The notes under the pieces were generated by a model that saw only the letters and a list, made by a program, of their open reading frames with translations, was not told where the DNA came from and did no database searches. Positions 1 to 9,297 of a stretch of 37,510 bases of DNA are shown piece after piece. The translations under genes were made by a program, and so were the position numbers. Every line of letters starts with the position of its first letter. Position 1 is the first letter of the stretch. Source of the stretch: Paludibacteraceae bacterium (lineage in GTDB: Bacteria; Bacteroidota; Bacteroidia; Bacteroidales; Paludibacteraceae); the NCBI GenBank assembly GCA_017630395.1, contig JAGBVI010000045.1, forward strand, positions 1-37,510. The letters are read 5' to 3'.

Positions 1-182
1 AAAGTTTATCAATCTGCGATTTACACTTTTTAAATTTTAAACGGTGAATTTATAGAACTCACCTTAAACCTATTTTTATTCTCCTTTTTTGATAATAGTC
101 CACTATTTTCTGCAAAAGAAGACTAAAAATAGATTTAAAACTCTCTCTCAAATATGCTCGAAATACAATTTAAACAACTTCT
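1..182 (-). repeat. MITE-like repeat, copy 1 (cut by window edge)
   Basis: This is the reverse complement of the first ~180 bases of the 396-bp element at 13566-13961. The terminal inverted repeat lies at 163-182 and differs from the 20-mer at 13566 by one base. The copy runs off the left edge of the window, so its other end is not visible. No coding capacity is seen. Confidence 0.9.
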
Positions 183-495
183 TAATGCAAATGGAATCAT
201 ATACACTCTTAGATATTGCATTATTTTGTTGTTAGACTAAGAAGTTATCGGGTTTATCTTGCGGTATATATGCTCTCAGTCATGATCTCTGCATTGCACC
301 GTTCACTTGCGTGTTCCTTTTCACGCCATGGTAAAGCAGAAACAAGTTTCACTTTGCTCATTTGACTTAACGAATAGGTTCATGAATATAATCAATCTTA
401 GTAAAATACACTTCAAAATCATCTCGATCTAATTTTGAGAACTTGCCTTTAAAAAACTCTCTTTCAAGTAGGCTCAAAATAAAATTTAATTACTT
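183..495. other. Intergenic stretch with a diverged repeat end
   Basis: No gene is seen. The last ~60 bases (about 440-497) resemble a decayed terminal part of the same repeat: a CTCTCTTTCAAG-type segment, then GGCTCAAAATAAAATTTAAT and ACTTCTAA, in the same orientation as copy 1. The stop codon of the following gene falls in this repeat-like end. The rest (183-440) has no structure I can name. Confidence 0.45.
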
Positions 496-1473
496 CTAAT
501 TCTTTATATTTTTGGGAATTCGGAAGGATAAAATAATTTCGTGTGTGTTAGGAGGCAATGTGTTGTTACTTCCTACGCCGAATTCGTAAACATATCCTAA
601 TCTGAATATTTTTAGTTCGGCTCCGGCCATTACAGAAAGATAGGAGGGGTTACACTTGTTTATGATATCCGGACGCCAAGAGAAACCACCCCAAATAAAT
701 CGTTGATAAAAGCCCATGATACCTAATTCTGGGAGGTGAACTTTGTTCCTATTCATGTAAGCTAAATTTATGAGCATATCCCATTGAGGATTAAACATTA
801 TTGCTCTTGAAGCGTATGCATATATATGTCTGTCCGAAGCGTAAGATGTAGATTCGCTATTGAGAAGGTGAGTGACAGAAAATCCCAATGTCCAATTTAG
901 AGAGTTGGCTTCAATACCAATGTTAAAGTCGGGCGTCACCACAGTTTCTCGTTCTTTGTAGTTATCCATTTCATCTCTTTCCGTCTCATCAACGAGTGTG
1001 TTGGCCAAAGGATTATAACTACCAATAAATACGCCTCCGGATAACCCCATCGCCAAAACCCATTTATCATTTAAATCTAATTGAAAAGAGTAGGCTGCTT
1101 TTATATCTGTGCTACTATGTCCGATACCGAGTTTATCAAATGATATAGACAACCCAACTCCAGATTTTATCTTTTCAAAATAGTTGCTGGCATTCAATAA
1201 GGTTGATTTGGGAGCATCATCAACCCCCAACCACTGCAATCTGCCCAACAAGAATATATCGACATCAGCAGTATTACCTGTGGCAGCAGGATTAACATTC
1301 ATACGCGAAAATATCTGTTGAGTAAGATGCAAATCTTGCTGTGCTAAAAGGGGATTGGTAGCTGCATTAAAAGTACAAATTATGCAGATTAGGAGAAGTT
1401 TTACTCCGATATCAAAGTTTCGGAAGGAAAGTAAATTTAAACTATTCCCAATATATATATTAAATTTTTTCAT
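496..1473 (-). CDS. PorP/SprF family type IX secretion-associated outer membrane protein
   Basis: This 325-residue protein has a long N-terminal extension with a hydrophobic signal region (about residues 20-45, ending near LLAQQ). It then shows the PorP/SprF hallmark: QDLHLTQ at the mature N-terminus followed by NPAATG, and a beta-rich body with GVGLSISFDKLG and FRLGYVYEFGVG typical of an outer-membrane barrel. PorP/SprF proteins act in the T9SS or in surface display of its cargo, usually beside an OmpA-domain partner. That partner is encoded 5 bases upstream (1479-2849) on the same strand, so the two are surely co-transcribed. The true start may be a later ATG, because the signal peptide begins late. 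A single PorP paralogue cannot be assigned to core secretion or to one adhesin without comparison. Confidence 0.85.
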   Translation of the reverse strand: MKKFNIYIGNSLNLLSFRNFDIGVKLLLICIICTFNAATNPLLAQQDLHLTQQIFSRMNVNPAATGNTADVDIFLLGRLQWLGVDDAPKSTLLNASNYFEKIKSGVGLSISFDKLGIGHSSTDIKAAYSFQLDLNDKWVLAMGLSGGVFIGSYNPLANTLVDETERDEMDNYKERETVVTPDFNIGIEANSLNWTLGFSVTHLLNSESTSYASDRHIYAYASRAIMFNPQWDMLINLAYMNRNKVHLPELGIMGFYQRFIWGGFSWRPDIINKCNPSYLSVMAGAELKIFRLGYVYEFGVGSNNTLPPNTHEIILSFRIPKNIKN

Positions 1474-1478
1474 TCTAC

Positions 1479-2849
1479 CTATTTTTCAATTTTTTCGATT
1501 ATGACACGACGATTGAGTTGATGCTCTTTTTCATTGCGGGCATTAGGAATGGCCAATTCCAATTCGCTACGTCCTACCGTATTTAATCTATTTTCATCCA
1601 CTCCTTTATTGATTAAGATACTTTTTAATTTTTGAGCACGGCGTTCAGATAATTTTTGGTTATACTCAATACTTCCTCGTGTGTCTGTATGTCCTGTTAT
1701 TTTAAAGTTAGCTCCCTTATGATAGTCAATAAAATTCATTATCATTTCTATCTCTTTTTTGTAATCAGCTATAAAATTATCTTGGTCAAAGATAAAGTAT
1801 AGAATACAAACGTTGATGTTCGGAAATTCAATATTTTTAGCATGATTTGAATCTATATTTGATTGATTATCACCATTATTATTAAGAGCATTATCATTAT
1901 TGTTTGCTAGAAGATTATTGTTCTTTTCAGAATTATCGCCAAGGCTGTCCGCATCAATAGAATCTGCTGCAGCAATAATAATCTGTTCAGGATAGTAAAT
2001 GTCTGGATTTCCATCTCTATTAGAAACCAAGAATAGGTACTTGCCATCTCCCACCATGTTGTAGTCGTCCCCATCAGAATTGAATGGTTCTGCTAATAGG
2101 CGAGATTGTTGGGAGGAAAAGTTATGTTTGTAGATATTACTTCCTTTGAGAGAATCTTTTTTGTCAGAAGAGTAGTAAAGAAATTCGTCATGTATAAATG
2201 GATAATTTTCGTTTGAAGCACTATTGATGGAGTCTCCTAAGTTGATAGGCTCATTCCATTCATTCTCATTATCTTCAATCATATCAGAGTACCAGATGTC
2301 TAAATTACCCTTAGTGCCATAATAATTAGAGGCATAGAAGAGTCGTTTCCCATTTTTACTTAAGTGCGGGTTGTACATTACGATGGCATCTTCTTCTGGA
2401 TATCTCCAACTTCTATAGAATAGGGAACTACCTCTCATTGTTACACGACGTTTCCCCATTCCTTTTATTTTTAATTTTTCGGGTTTTCCCCATTGATTAT
2501 TTTCTGTAATTTTTGCTATGTATAATTTCCCCTCGTGAGAAAAAATTATGGAGCCCTTAGAGGTTTGAGTAAATTGCCCTTCGATATTCCAAATGCTCCA
2601 ATCTTTTTTTATTATTGTTGAATCAAAATCCAGCAATGTCTTAAATTGTCCGCAAAAAATCTTATCGGGAGTAGAGTAGGCGAAAGAGTCGGTAAGCAAA
2701 CTTAGCCCATCTTCCTTCTTATTCGTATTTACTTGTGATTTTTCCATTGTATAACCACTCTCATACTTTGTTTCTATTCCGAAAGAAGGAGTGCTAAATC
2801 CAAGAGTCATGGCTATTAGTACAACGTAAAAAATATTTTTTTTTATCAT
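1479..2849 (-). CDS. OmpA-family protein with PD40 beta-propeller repeats (PorE-like)
   Basis: 456 residues. A signal peptide lies at about 1-25. WD40-like PD40 strands follow, with PHLSKNGKRLFYAS near 165-180, SNENYPFIHDEFLYYSSD near 210-230 and YLFLVSNRDGNPDIYY near 270-285. An Asn/Asp-rich linker (about 300-340) leads to a C-terminal OmpA peptidoglycan-binding domain (about 345-456) containing GHTDTRGSIEYNQKLSERRA and NRRVIIEKIE. PD40 plus OmpA is the layout of PorE-like proteins that anchor T9SS machinery to peptidoglycan; PorE itself also has N-terminal TPRs, which I do not see here. It is therefore better called the OmpA partner of the downstream PorP/SprF gene. A TAacTTTG -7 box at 2935-2942 is a likely promoter, giving a leader of about 80 bases. 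Confidence 0.85.
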   Translation of the reverse strand: MIKKNIFYVVLIAMTLGFSTPSFGIETKYESGYTMEKSQVNTNKKEDGLSLLTDSFAYSTPDKIFCGQFKTLLDFDSTIIKKDWSIWNIEGQFTQTSKGSIIFSHEGKLYIAKITENNQWGKPEKLKIKGMGKRRVTMRGSSLFYRSWRYPEEDAIVMYNPHLSKNGKRLFYASNYYGTKGNLDIWYSDMIEDNENEWNEPINLGDSINSASNENYPFIHDEFLYYSSDKKDSLKGSNIYKHNFSSQQSRLLAEPFNSDGDDYNMVGDGKYLFLVSNRDGNPDIYYPEQIIIAAADSIDADSLGDNSEKNNNLLANNNDNALNNNGDNQSNIDSNHAKNIEFPNINVCILYFIFDQDNFIADYKKEIEMIMNFIDYHKGANFKITGHTDTRGSIEYNQKLSERRAQKLKSILINKGVDENRLNTVGRSELELAIPNARNEKEHQLNRRVIIEKIEK

Positions 2850-2934
2850 AAATTGATAGTTCTTTATTTTCTAAACCAATAAAATTTGAATTTATTTTCA
2901 GTGAGGCTAACCCTTAGTTTAATTCAAATTTTTG

Positions 2935-2942
2935 CAAAGTTA
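2935..2942 (-). promoter_or_regulatory. Candidate -7 promoter box for ompA/porP pair
   Basis: Read on the minus strand this is TAACTTTG, an exact match to the Bacteroidetes -7 consensus TAnnTTTG. It lies 86 bases upstream of the start codon at 2849. No clear -33 TTTG is seen, so support rests on the -7 box and position. Confidence 0.4.
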
Positions 2943-2974
2943 CTTCTTTTTTTTGATTGTTCAGAATGATACAC

Positions 2975-3013
2975 AAAAAAATCCGGCTCAAATTATGGAC
3001 CGGATTTTTTTTA
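2975..3013 (-). terminator. Intrinsic terminator of the nuo operon
   Basis: AAAATCCGG and CCGGATTTT pair around a ~17-base loop, with A and T runs on both sides, so it can work in either direction. It lies 17 bases beyond the nuoN stop codon. Confidence 0.85.
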
Positions 3014-3029
3014 TAAACTAATGTAATGG

Positions 3030-4448
3030 TTACATACCAAAAGAGATAGCGATAATTTTATCGTAGATAGGACTAATAAATCCAAGAATAATCATAGCAA
3101 CTGTACAAATGATTAGACCGATTTTTGTCATATTATCGCTATTAAATGTAGGGATAGGATTTTCAGACTTGTTAATAAACATAGCCTTAACCACCCATAA
3201 GTAGTAACACAAAGATATGATTGTATTTAACAATGCTATAAATACTAACAAATATTGACCTTGTTCAGCGGCGGCAGCAAATATAAAGAATTTACTGAAA
3301 AATCCGGCGAACGGAGGGATACCACCTAAAGAGAACATTGCCAACATCATAACAAAAGACAATTTAGGATTTGTGCTATACAAACCATTGTAATCATCCA
3401 TTGTTAGTTTATCTGATTTATTTTCGATAGCCGAAATTACACCAAAAGCAGCCAAGTTGGTGAACAAGTAAATAAATACGTAGTAAACCATTGCAGCCAT
3501 ACCTTGAGGAGTACCTGCAATAACGCCCAACATGATGTAACCGGCTTGAGAAATAGAAGAGAAAGCTAAGAATCTCTTCATATTTTTCTGTCTCAAAGCG
3601 AACAAGTTACCGATTGTAATAGTGATTACAATAATCCACCATAAAAAAGTTTGCCAAGTTCCCGGATAGTTTGCGAAAGCTTTAATCATGATGCATAGTA
3701 GAGCAAAGGCAGCCGCACCTTTTGAAATTACAGACAAGTAGGCTGTAACGGAAGTAGGAGCTCCTTCGTAAGTATCAGCCGTCCACAAGTGGAAAGGAAC
3801 CAAAGAAATCTTAAATCCAATACCGGCAAACATAAAGATAAGAGCCATAATATGCAGAGGTGTACTTTGGAATTTTATCAATATATCTCCGTAGTATAGA
3901 GAACCACAAGCTCCGTACATTAAGGAGATACCAAACAACATTACGGCAGAAGAGAAGGCTGCTGTTAGAATATATTTGGCAGCCGCTTCAGCAGACTCTT
4001 TTTTGTTCTTATTGAAGGCAACCAAGGTAGCCATTGGAATAGAAGCCGTTTCCAATCCGATGTAGAACAATAAGAAATGTTCTGCAGATACCATGAAGTA
4101 CATACCAAGTAGGGTAGAGAGAGTCAAAAAGTAGAACTCACCTACTTGATTTTTATTTTTATTTTCGTTCCAATAAAAAGCAAAAATAAAGACGATTAAA
4201 GTACCAATATTAAGAATATTCTTCACTAAAACGTGAATTTCAGAAGTAACGTACATTCCGGAGAATGCAGAAGCTTCGCCAATATTCCAATGGGTAAACC
4301 CTAAAACGGTATGCACCAAAAACAGCCCCATGGCAAAGAATTGAAAAATTCTTTTGTTCTTTCCAAATAAATCTGCCAATAATAGAGCAACTAAAACCAC
4401 CACCAATGATAGTTCGTGGTTCATTATAATAAAATTGCTATAATCCAT
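3030..4448 (-). CDS. nuoN: NADH-quinone oxidoreductase subunit N
   Basis: 472 residues, almost entirely transmembrane helices, the usual length for NuoN. It is one of the three antiporter-like proton-pumping subunits in the membrane arm of complex I. Visible family features are the helix carrying GLETASIPMA with Glu133, and GFKISLVPFHLWTADTYEGA with Lys213 followed by Lys243. These acidic and basic residues within membrane helices correspond to the proton-channel residues known for this family. It is the last gene of the operon, 33 bases after nuoM, and is followed at once by a strong terminator, as in other Bacteroidetes nuo operons. Confidence 0.96.
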   Translation of the reverse strand: MDYSNFIIMNHELSLVVVLVALLLADLFGKNKRIFQFFAMGLFLVHTVLGFTHWNIGEASAFSGMYVTSEIHVLVKNILNIGTLIVFIFAFYWNENKNKNQVGEFYFLTLSTLLGMYFMVSAEHFLLFYIGLETASIPMATLVAFNKNKKESAEAAAKYILTAAFSSAVMLFGISLMYGACGSLYYGDILIKFQSTPLHIMALIFMFAGIGFKISLVPFHLWTADTYEGAPTSVTAYLSVISKGAAAFALLCIMIKAFANYPGTWQTFLWWIIVITITIGNLFALRQKNMKRFLAFSSISQAGYIMLGVIAGTPQGMAAMVYYVFIYLFTNLAAFGVISAIENKSDKLTMDDYNGLYSTNPKLSFVMMLAMFSLGGIPPFAGFFSKFFIFAAAAEQGQYLLVFIALLNTIISLCYYLWVVKAMFINKSENPIPTFNSDNMTKIGLIICTVAMIILGFISPIYDKIIAISFGM

Positions 4449-4481
4449 ACTTTCTATATTTATGTTCTAAGAACTTTTCAA

Positions 4482-5996
4482 TTAGAATAATTTTACGATA
4501 TTTTCAATTCCACCGGCAATCATATTTGACAACCAAAGAGGAGCCATACCGATAGCAGCTATTGCAAAGATCAAAGTAAATATTGCGATCTTTTCGTACC
4601 ATATAGCATCTGTTAAGGCGGCATGATGCTCGTCTTGTATCGGACCAAACAATATTTTCCCCACCACTCGAAGGATATAGACAGCGGTGATTACGATGGA
4701 AGTACAACCAAGGATAACAAAGACGCGATGGAACATGTCTTCATGTTCAAATGCACCTACAAAAATTGTCATTTCCGCCACAAAACCACTTAATCCAGGT
4801 AATCCCAAAGAAGCCAAACCGGCAATTACGTAGCAAACACAAAGAACCGGCATTACTTTCATTAGACCGCCCATTTCACGAATATCTCTTGTGTGAGTTC
4901 TTCCGTAAATCATACCAATCAAAGCAAAAAATAGTGCAGTCATTAAACCATGAGAAACCATTTGAAGAATAGCACCTGTCATGGCAGTTTTATTCATCAT
5001 TAGGAGAGCAAATAAAACCAAACCGCAGTGACTAACCGAAGAGTATGCATTGATGTATTTTAAGTCGGTCTGTACACACGCGCTATAAGCACCATACACG
5101 ACGCTAATACCGGTCAAAACAATAAATATCCAAGCCAAATCATTTGCAGCATCAGGCATAAGGTACATAGCTACTCTAAAGCAACCATATCCTCCTAATT
5201 TCATCAATACTCCGGCATGCAACATTGAAACAGCCGTTGGAGCAGAAGCGTGACCATCCGGAGACCACGTATGGAAAGGGAACATTGCACCTAAAACTCC
5301 GAACCCTACGAATGTAAGAGGGAAGAAGATATATTGCCAACTGTTATCAGCCCCTTGTTCTGTTAAAGTAGTAACATTTGCCGCAATCTCTTGAATATTG
5401 AACGTTAGGGAGCCACCTTTAGGAACAGAAAGGTAGTAGATTCCAAAAATACCCACCATCAAGAAAGCAGAACCTCCCATCAACATAAGGGTAAGTTTCA
5501 TTGCAGAATACTCTTTCTTGCCACTTCCCCAAAGTCCGATTAAAAGATACATAGGGATAAGCGCAACCTCATAGAATAAGAACATGGTGAACAAATCCAA
5601 CGAGATAAAGAATCCATATACACCAATGGATAATAACAAGAACCATAAGAAGTATTCTTTAGTTTGTTCCTCGATACTATAAGAAACAAAAACTCCAGTA
5701 ATTACAACGATAGACGATAGTAGCAGCATGGCAACTGAAACACCATCTACACCGACTGCGTAGTGAATGTTAAAAGTTTCATACCACAAGATAGAATCTG
5801 TAAACAAAAATTCTGCCATATCACCAGCTTCGCGCGCAGCCAAGTATTCCACTGTCAGGTAAGCCGAAGTAGCCAATAGAGCAAATCCACCTATTGACAT
5901 TACCATACGAATCATACTCTTTTTTTCGCCATCAATGCAGAAAATGATGGCCATCATGATGAGTGGAATAATTACAAATAAAGATAATATATTCAT
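4482..5996 (-). CDS. nuoM: NADH-quinone oxidoreductase subunit M
   Basis: 504 residues with about 14 hydrophobic helices. The family signature FPFHTWSPDGHASAPT, and MLHAGVLMKLGGYG right after it, mark the antiporter-like core. FLFYEVALIPMYLL contains the conserved membrane Glu (residue 143). It is a proton-pumping subunit of complex I, sitting between NuoL and NuoN in the membrane arm, which is also its gene order here. The 18-base gap to nuoL and 33-base gap to nuoN support co-transcription and perhaps translational coupling. No oddities are seen. Confidence 0.97.
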   Translation of the reverse strand: MNILSLFVIIPLIMMAIIFCIDGEKKSMIRMVMSIGGFALLATSAYLTVEYLAAREAGDMAEFLFTDSILWYETFNIHYAVGVDGVSVAMLLLSSIVVITGVFVSYSIEEQTKEYFLWFLLLSIGVYGFFISLDLFTMFLFYEVALIPMYLLIGLWGSGKKEYSAMKLTLMLMGGSAFLMVGIFGIYYLSVPKGGSLTFNIQEIAANVTTLTEQGADNSWQYIFFPLTFVGFGVLGAMFPFHTWSPDGHASAPTAVSMLHAGVLMKLGGYGCFRVAMYLMPDAANDLAWIFIVLTGISVVYGAYSACVQTDLKYINAYSSVSHCGLVLFALLMMNKTAMTGAILQMVSHGLMTALFFALIGMIYGRTHTRDIREMGGLMKVMPVLCVCYVIAGLASLGLPGLSGFVAEMTIFVGAFEHEDMFHRVFVILGCTSIVITAVYILRVVGKILFGPIQDEHHAALTDAIWYEKIAIFTLIFAIAAIGMAPLWLSNMIAGGIENIVKLF

Positions 5997-6014
5997 TGTC
6001 GTACTCTTTTTCGA

Positions 6015-7946
6015 TTATAAATAAATAGTCAATGCGACGATTGATAACACTCCCAATATAAATACCCATGCATATTGCTGAACATTACCACTTTGGAAGG
6101 ATTTAATTTCAAGAGAAGTCTTGTTAGTAATCCAAGAAAGCAAATTCATGAATCCATCTATAATATGTCTGTCGAACCATGCGATAGGATCGCAGATACA
6201 TTTATAAATGATTTTATGCGTAATGAATAGATATATTTCATCAATATAGAATTTGTTGTAAGCATAGTGGTAAGTATTTTTGATACAAGCAACCACTTTA
6301 TCAGGATATTCGGTTTTCTTCTTGTACATAAATGTTGCGATACCGATACCGATAAGAGCCACAATAACGCTTGGAATAGCAATATTCCAATGAATGTGAG
6401 ATTCAAATCCCATTAAGTCTGGTGAGATATATTCTGTGAAAGGGAAGAAACCACTTGTACAAGTATATACAGTAAGCACCATTAGAGGAATCCACATATT
6501 AGCAGGAGACTCATGTGGAGTGTGATGACCATAATCAGGCTCGTTGTACCAGAATATTCTGTAATACAATCTAAACATATAGAAGGCAGTCAAGCCAGCA
6601 ACTAAAGTTTGGCACCAATAAATTACCGGAGAAGCCTCATGAGCAGCCACTAAAATCTCATCTTTAGAGAAGAATCCGGAGAAGATCGGAATACCTGCGA
6701 TAGCCAAACAAGCAATTAAGAAAGCGATATGAGTAATTTTCAAATGTTTTCTCAAGTTACCCATTGCATCCATCTCGTTGCTATGAACAGCATGAATTAC
6801 ACAACCTGCAGCAAGGAACAAAGTAGCTTTGAACATCGCATGAGTGAACAAGTGCCACATAGAAGCGGTGAAACCTAATCCTTCGTTACCCTCGTAACCA
6901 GATACACCCAAAGCAACCATCATGTAGGCGATTTGAGAGATGGTAGAGAAAGCCAAGACCCTTTTGATATCCGTTTGTGTGCAAGCGATAACCGCAGCAA
7001 ACAAACTTGTGAATGCTCCGATGTAGGCAATGATGGTCAGTACATCGTGTGCCTCAAAGAAGTAGATAGGGAACAGGCGAGCCACCAAATAAACACCGGC
7101 AACCACCATTGTAGCCGCGTGGATAAGAGCTGAAGCCGGAGTAGGACCTTCCATTGCGTCTGGCAACCAAATATGGAATGGGAACATAGCCGATTTACCT
7201 GCACCTCCTAAGAAAATCAAAAATACGGCTATCGAAATCACAGACAATCCGCAGAAAGTAACACCTCCCATTGTTTCGCTCACAATTGCTACATGATTAT
7301 TTGTAACCTCTGTCAACGGACCAAAGTCGAATGTTTGCGTGTAGAACGATAGAATCAAAATACCCATTAAGAAGAACATATCTGCAAAACGAGTAACGAT
7401 AAATGCTTTTTTAGCAGCTTTAACAGCGGAAGGTTTTGTATAGTAGAAGCTGATTAACAAGAAGGAAGAAACACCCACAAGCTCCCAAAAGATGTACATT
7501 TGGAAGATGTTTGTAGCAACAACCAGCCCCAACATAGCAAAAGAGAATAAGGAAAGCACCGCATAATATCTTTGGAAACCCTCTTCGCCATGCATATACC
7601 CCATACTATAGACATGTACCATTAGTGATACTGTTGAGATAACGATAAGCATCATAGCCGAAATTGGGTCCAAAAGGAATCCGATACTTATCACTAAATT
7701 TTCAGAAAATCTCAACCATTCAAAGTTAAAAATAACTTCCTTTGCCATTGAACCATCAGCCAATCTGCCCGAACCGAAAAAGTAAGTCAAAGCAATGTAG
7801 TAGCAAACGATAGTTACAATACTAAATGCAGTAGTACCCAAAATTCCGGAGAATTTTGGAGTCATCTTATAGCCAAACAATCCGATGATCATAAACATCA
7901 AGAGTGGTAGGGCTAATACGATAGGTGCTAAATTAGTCAATTCCAT
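6015..7946 (-). CDS. nuoL: NADH-quinone oxidoreductase subunit L
   Basis: 643 residues, the largest antiporter-like subunit. FPFHIWLPDAMEGPTPASAL and the following HAATMVVAGVYLVAR are the NuoL signature, and FWELVGVSSFLLI holds the conserved membrane Glu. The C-terminal ~130 residues (after about 510) contain the charged segment and last helix expected for the lateral arm that clamps NuoM and NuoN. It forms the distal end of the membrane arm and pumps protons. It lies 5 bases after nuoK and 18 before nuoM. The length is normal. Confidence 0.97.
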   Translation of the reverse strand: MELTNLAPIVLALPLLMFMIIGLFGYKMTPKFSGILGTTAFSIVTIVCYYIALTYFFGSGRLADGSMAKEVIFNFEWLRFSENLVISIGFLLDPISAMMLIVISTVSLMVHVYSMGYMHGEEGFQRYYAVLSLFSFAMLGLVVATNIFQMYIFWELVGVSSFLLISFYYTKPSAVKAAKKAFIVTRFADMFFLMGILILSFYTQTFDFGPLTEVTNNHVAIVSETMGGVTFCGLSVISIAVFLIFLGGAGKSAMFPFHIWLPDAMEGPTPASALIHAATMVVAGVYLVARLFPIYFFEAHDVLTIIAYIGAFTSLFAAVIACTQTDIKRVLAFSTISQIAYMMVALGVSGYEGNEGLGFTASMWHLFTHAMFKATLFLAAGCVIHAVHSNEMDAMGNLRKHLKITHIAFLIACLAIAGIPIFSGFFSKDEILVAAHEASPVIYWCQTLVAGLTAFYMFRLYYRIFWYNEPDYGHHTPHESPANMWIPLMVLTVYTCTSGFFPFTEYISPDLMGFESHIHWNIAIPSVIVALIGIGIATFMYKKKTEYPDKVVACIKNTYHYAYNKFYIDEIYLFITHKIIYKCICDPIAWFDRHIIDGFMNLLSWITNKTSLEIKSFQSGNVQQYAWVFILGVLSIVALTIYL

Positions 7947-7951
7947 AACGT

Positions 7952-8263
7952 TTAATTCTTTAATTCGTTAATACTCTTGGTGTCGATGTTTTTCATCTTT
8001 CTATATACGTTGATGATGATTGAGATAGCAACAGCAGTTTCAGCGGCAGCTACAACAATCACGAACAAACTATACATATATCCTTCCAAATGTTCCGGAT
8101 ATACAAAACGATTAAAAGCGACAAAATTGATACTCACAGCGTTCAACATCAATTCGATAGACATTAATATGCTAATCAAATTTTTTCGAACGACAAACCC
8201 ATAAACTCCGATAAAGAAGAGTAGGGTACTAACTATTAGATAATATTCTACGGGAATGCTCAT
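7952..8263 (-). CDS. nuoK: NADH-quinone oxidoreductase subunit K
   Basis: 103 residues with three transmembrane helices, the standard NuoK size. The two membrane-buried glutamates needed for proton movement are visible: Glu37 in SILMSIELMLNAVS and Glu75 in VVAAAETAVAISI. It is homologous to MrpC and sits at the junction between the pump subunits and NuoJ/NuoA. Its start codon overlaps the nuoJ stop by 4 bases, an overlap that normally means translational coupling. Five bases separate it from nuoL. Confidence 0.97.
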   Translation of the reverse strand: MSIPVEYYLIVSTLLFFIGVYGFVVRKNLISILMSIELMLNAVSINFVAFNRFVYPEHLEGYMYSLFVIVVAAAETAVAISIIINVYRKMKNIDTKSINELKN

Positions 8264-8799
8264 TTTTTCTCCTCCTTATGATTTTGTGCGATAACAATGC
8301 TTCCTACAATGCATGCAAGTAATAAAACACTCGCAGCTTCGAACGGAAGAATGTATTGAAATTTTTCGGTACCCATTAAAGTTTGACCGATTTCATTCAT
8401 ATCGATTATTGCTGCAATATCATTACATCTATCAGAATCGGTATGGAATCCGTATTTGTAGATGGTAATTAAACTAATCACTAATCCCGTTAAAGCCGTT
8501 ATTATTCCAAGAGCTCTTTTTGCTCCGCATAGTTGTTCTGTTTCTTCGCCTAAATTCTTAATTAAAAGAATGGCAAAAACAAACAATACAACAATACCTC
8601 CGGCATATACCGAAAGTTGAACTGCAGCCAAGAACTGGTAATTCATTTGCAGGTATAATCCTGCGATGCAGAATAAAACGAAAAACAACGAGGTTGCCGC
8701 GCGAAGCACTTTTTTAGAAGTAACCGTCAATATCCCGAATAGGATGATGGCTGCGGCAAGTATAAAAAATATAATGTTGCTTGCTGTTAATAATTCCAT
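8260..8799 (-). CDS. nuoJ: NADH-quinone oxidoreductase subunit J
   Basis: 179 residues with five predicted membrane helices. The third helix carries the NuoJ-like QLSVYAGGIVVLFVFAILLI segment, whose conserved Tyr-Ala-Gly-Gly/Ala-Ile-Val-Leu motif lies on the flexible helix of the family. It is a membrane-arm subunit of complex I near the quinone site. It overlaps nuoK by 4 bases and follows nuoI after 5 bases, in the canonical I-J-K order. Confidence 0.95.
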   Translation of the reverse strand: MELLTASNIIFFILAAAIILFGILTVTSKKVLRAATSLFFVLFCIAGLYLQMNYQFLAAVQLSVYAGGIVVLFVFAILLIKNLGEETEQLCGAKRALGIITALTGLVISLITIYKYGFHTDSDRCNDIAAIIDMNEIGQTLMGTEKFQYILPFEAASVLLLACIVGSIVIAQNHKEEKK

Positions 8800-8804
8800 A
8801 ACTC

Positions 8805-9284
8805 TTATTCTTTAGATGTTACTGCTTTCTTTTCCTCCACTTTTGAGCCCTCTTTATTTAGTTGAATGCGCATTGCTTCTCTTGTAAATACTGAGTGTTC
8901 AAAATTATTTGTCCATACTATTGCTTTTTGAGGGCAATTCATTGAACATAGTCCACAGAATGTACAACTTGCTAAATCGTAAAAATACTTATCCAAGACT
9001 TTCTTGCTCTTTCCATCTTCTGTTGTTATCTGTTTTGTCTCTATACGAATAGTTCCGTTAGGGCAATTCATTTGACAAATACCACAAGCTGTACATTTAT
9101 GTTCATTCTTTTCGTTATGTGGCATTATCAATTCCCCTCTAAATCTCTCTGCGTAAACCTTTTTGCCTCTATTTTCCGGATATTGCTCCGTTACCTTTGG
9201 TCGGCAAAAATTAAGCATGGTAATGTACATACCCTTCAAAAGGTTTACTATACCATTAAATAAATCTTTAAAATATTGTATCAT
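8805..9284 (-). CDS. nuoI: NADH-quinone oxidoreductase subunit I (2x[4Fe-4S] ferredoxin-type)
   Basis: 159 residues. Two classic CxxCxxCxxxCP motifs are present: Cys64/67/70 with Cys74 (CTACGICQMNCP) and Cys107/110/113 with Cys117 (CTFCGLCSMNCP). These bind the N6a and N6b clusters that pass electrons to NuoB. The N-terminal ~25 residues form the amphipathic membrane-contact helix. In a complex without NuoEFG this subunit is a likely entry point for electrons from ferredoxin or another donor; that is inference. It lies 13 bases after nuoH and 5 before nuoJ. Confidence 0.96.
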   Translation of the reverse strand: MIQYFKDLFNGIVNLLKGMYITMLNFCRPKVTEQYPENRGKKVYAERFRGELIMPHNEKNEHKCTACGICQMNCPNGTIRIETKQITTEDGKSKKVLDKYFYDLASCTFCGLCSMNCPQKAIVWTNNFEHSVFTREAMRIQLNKEGSKVEEKKAVTSKE

Positions 9285-9297
9285 ATAGCTCCCTTTT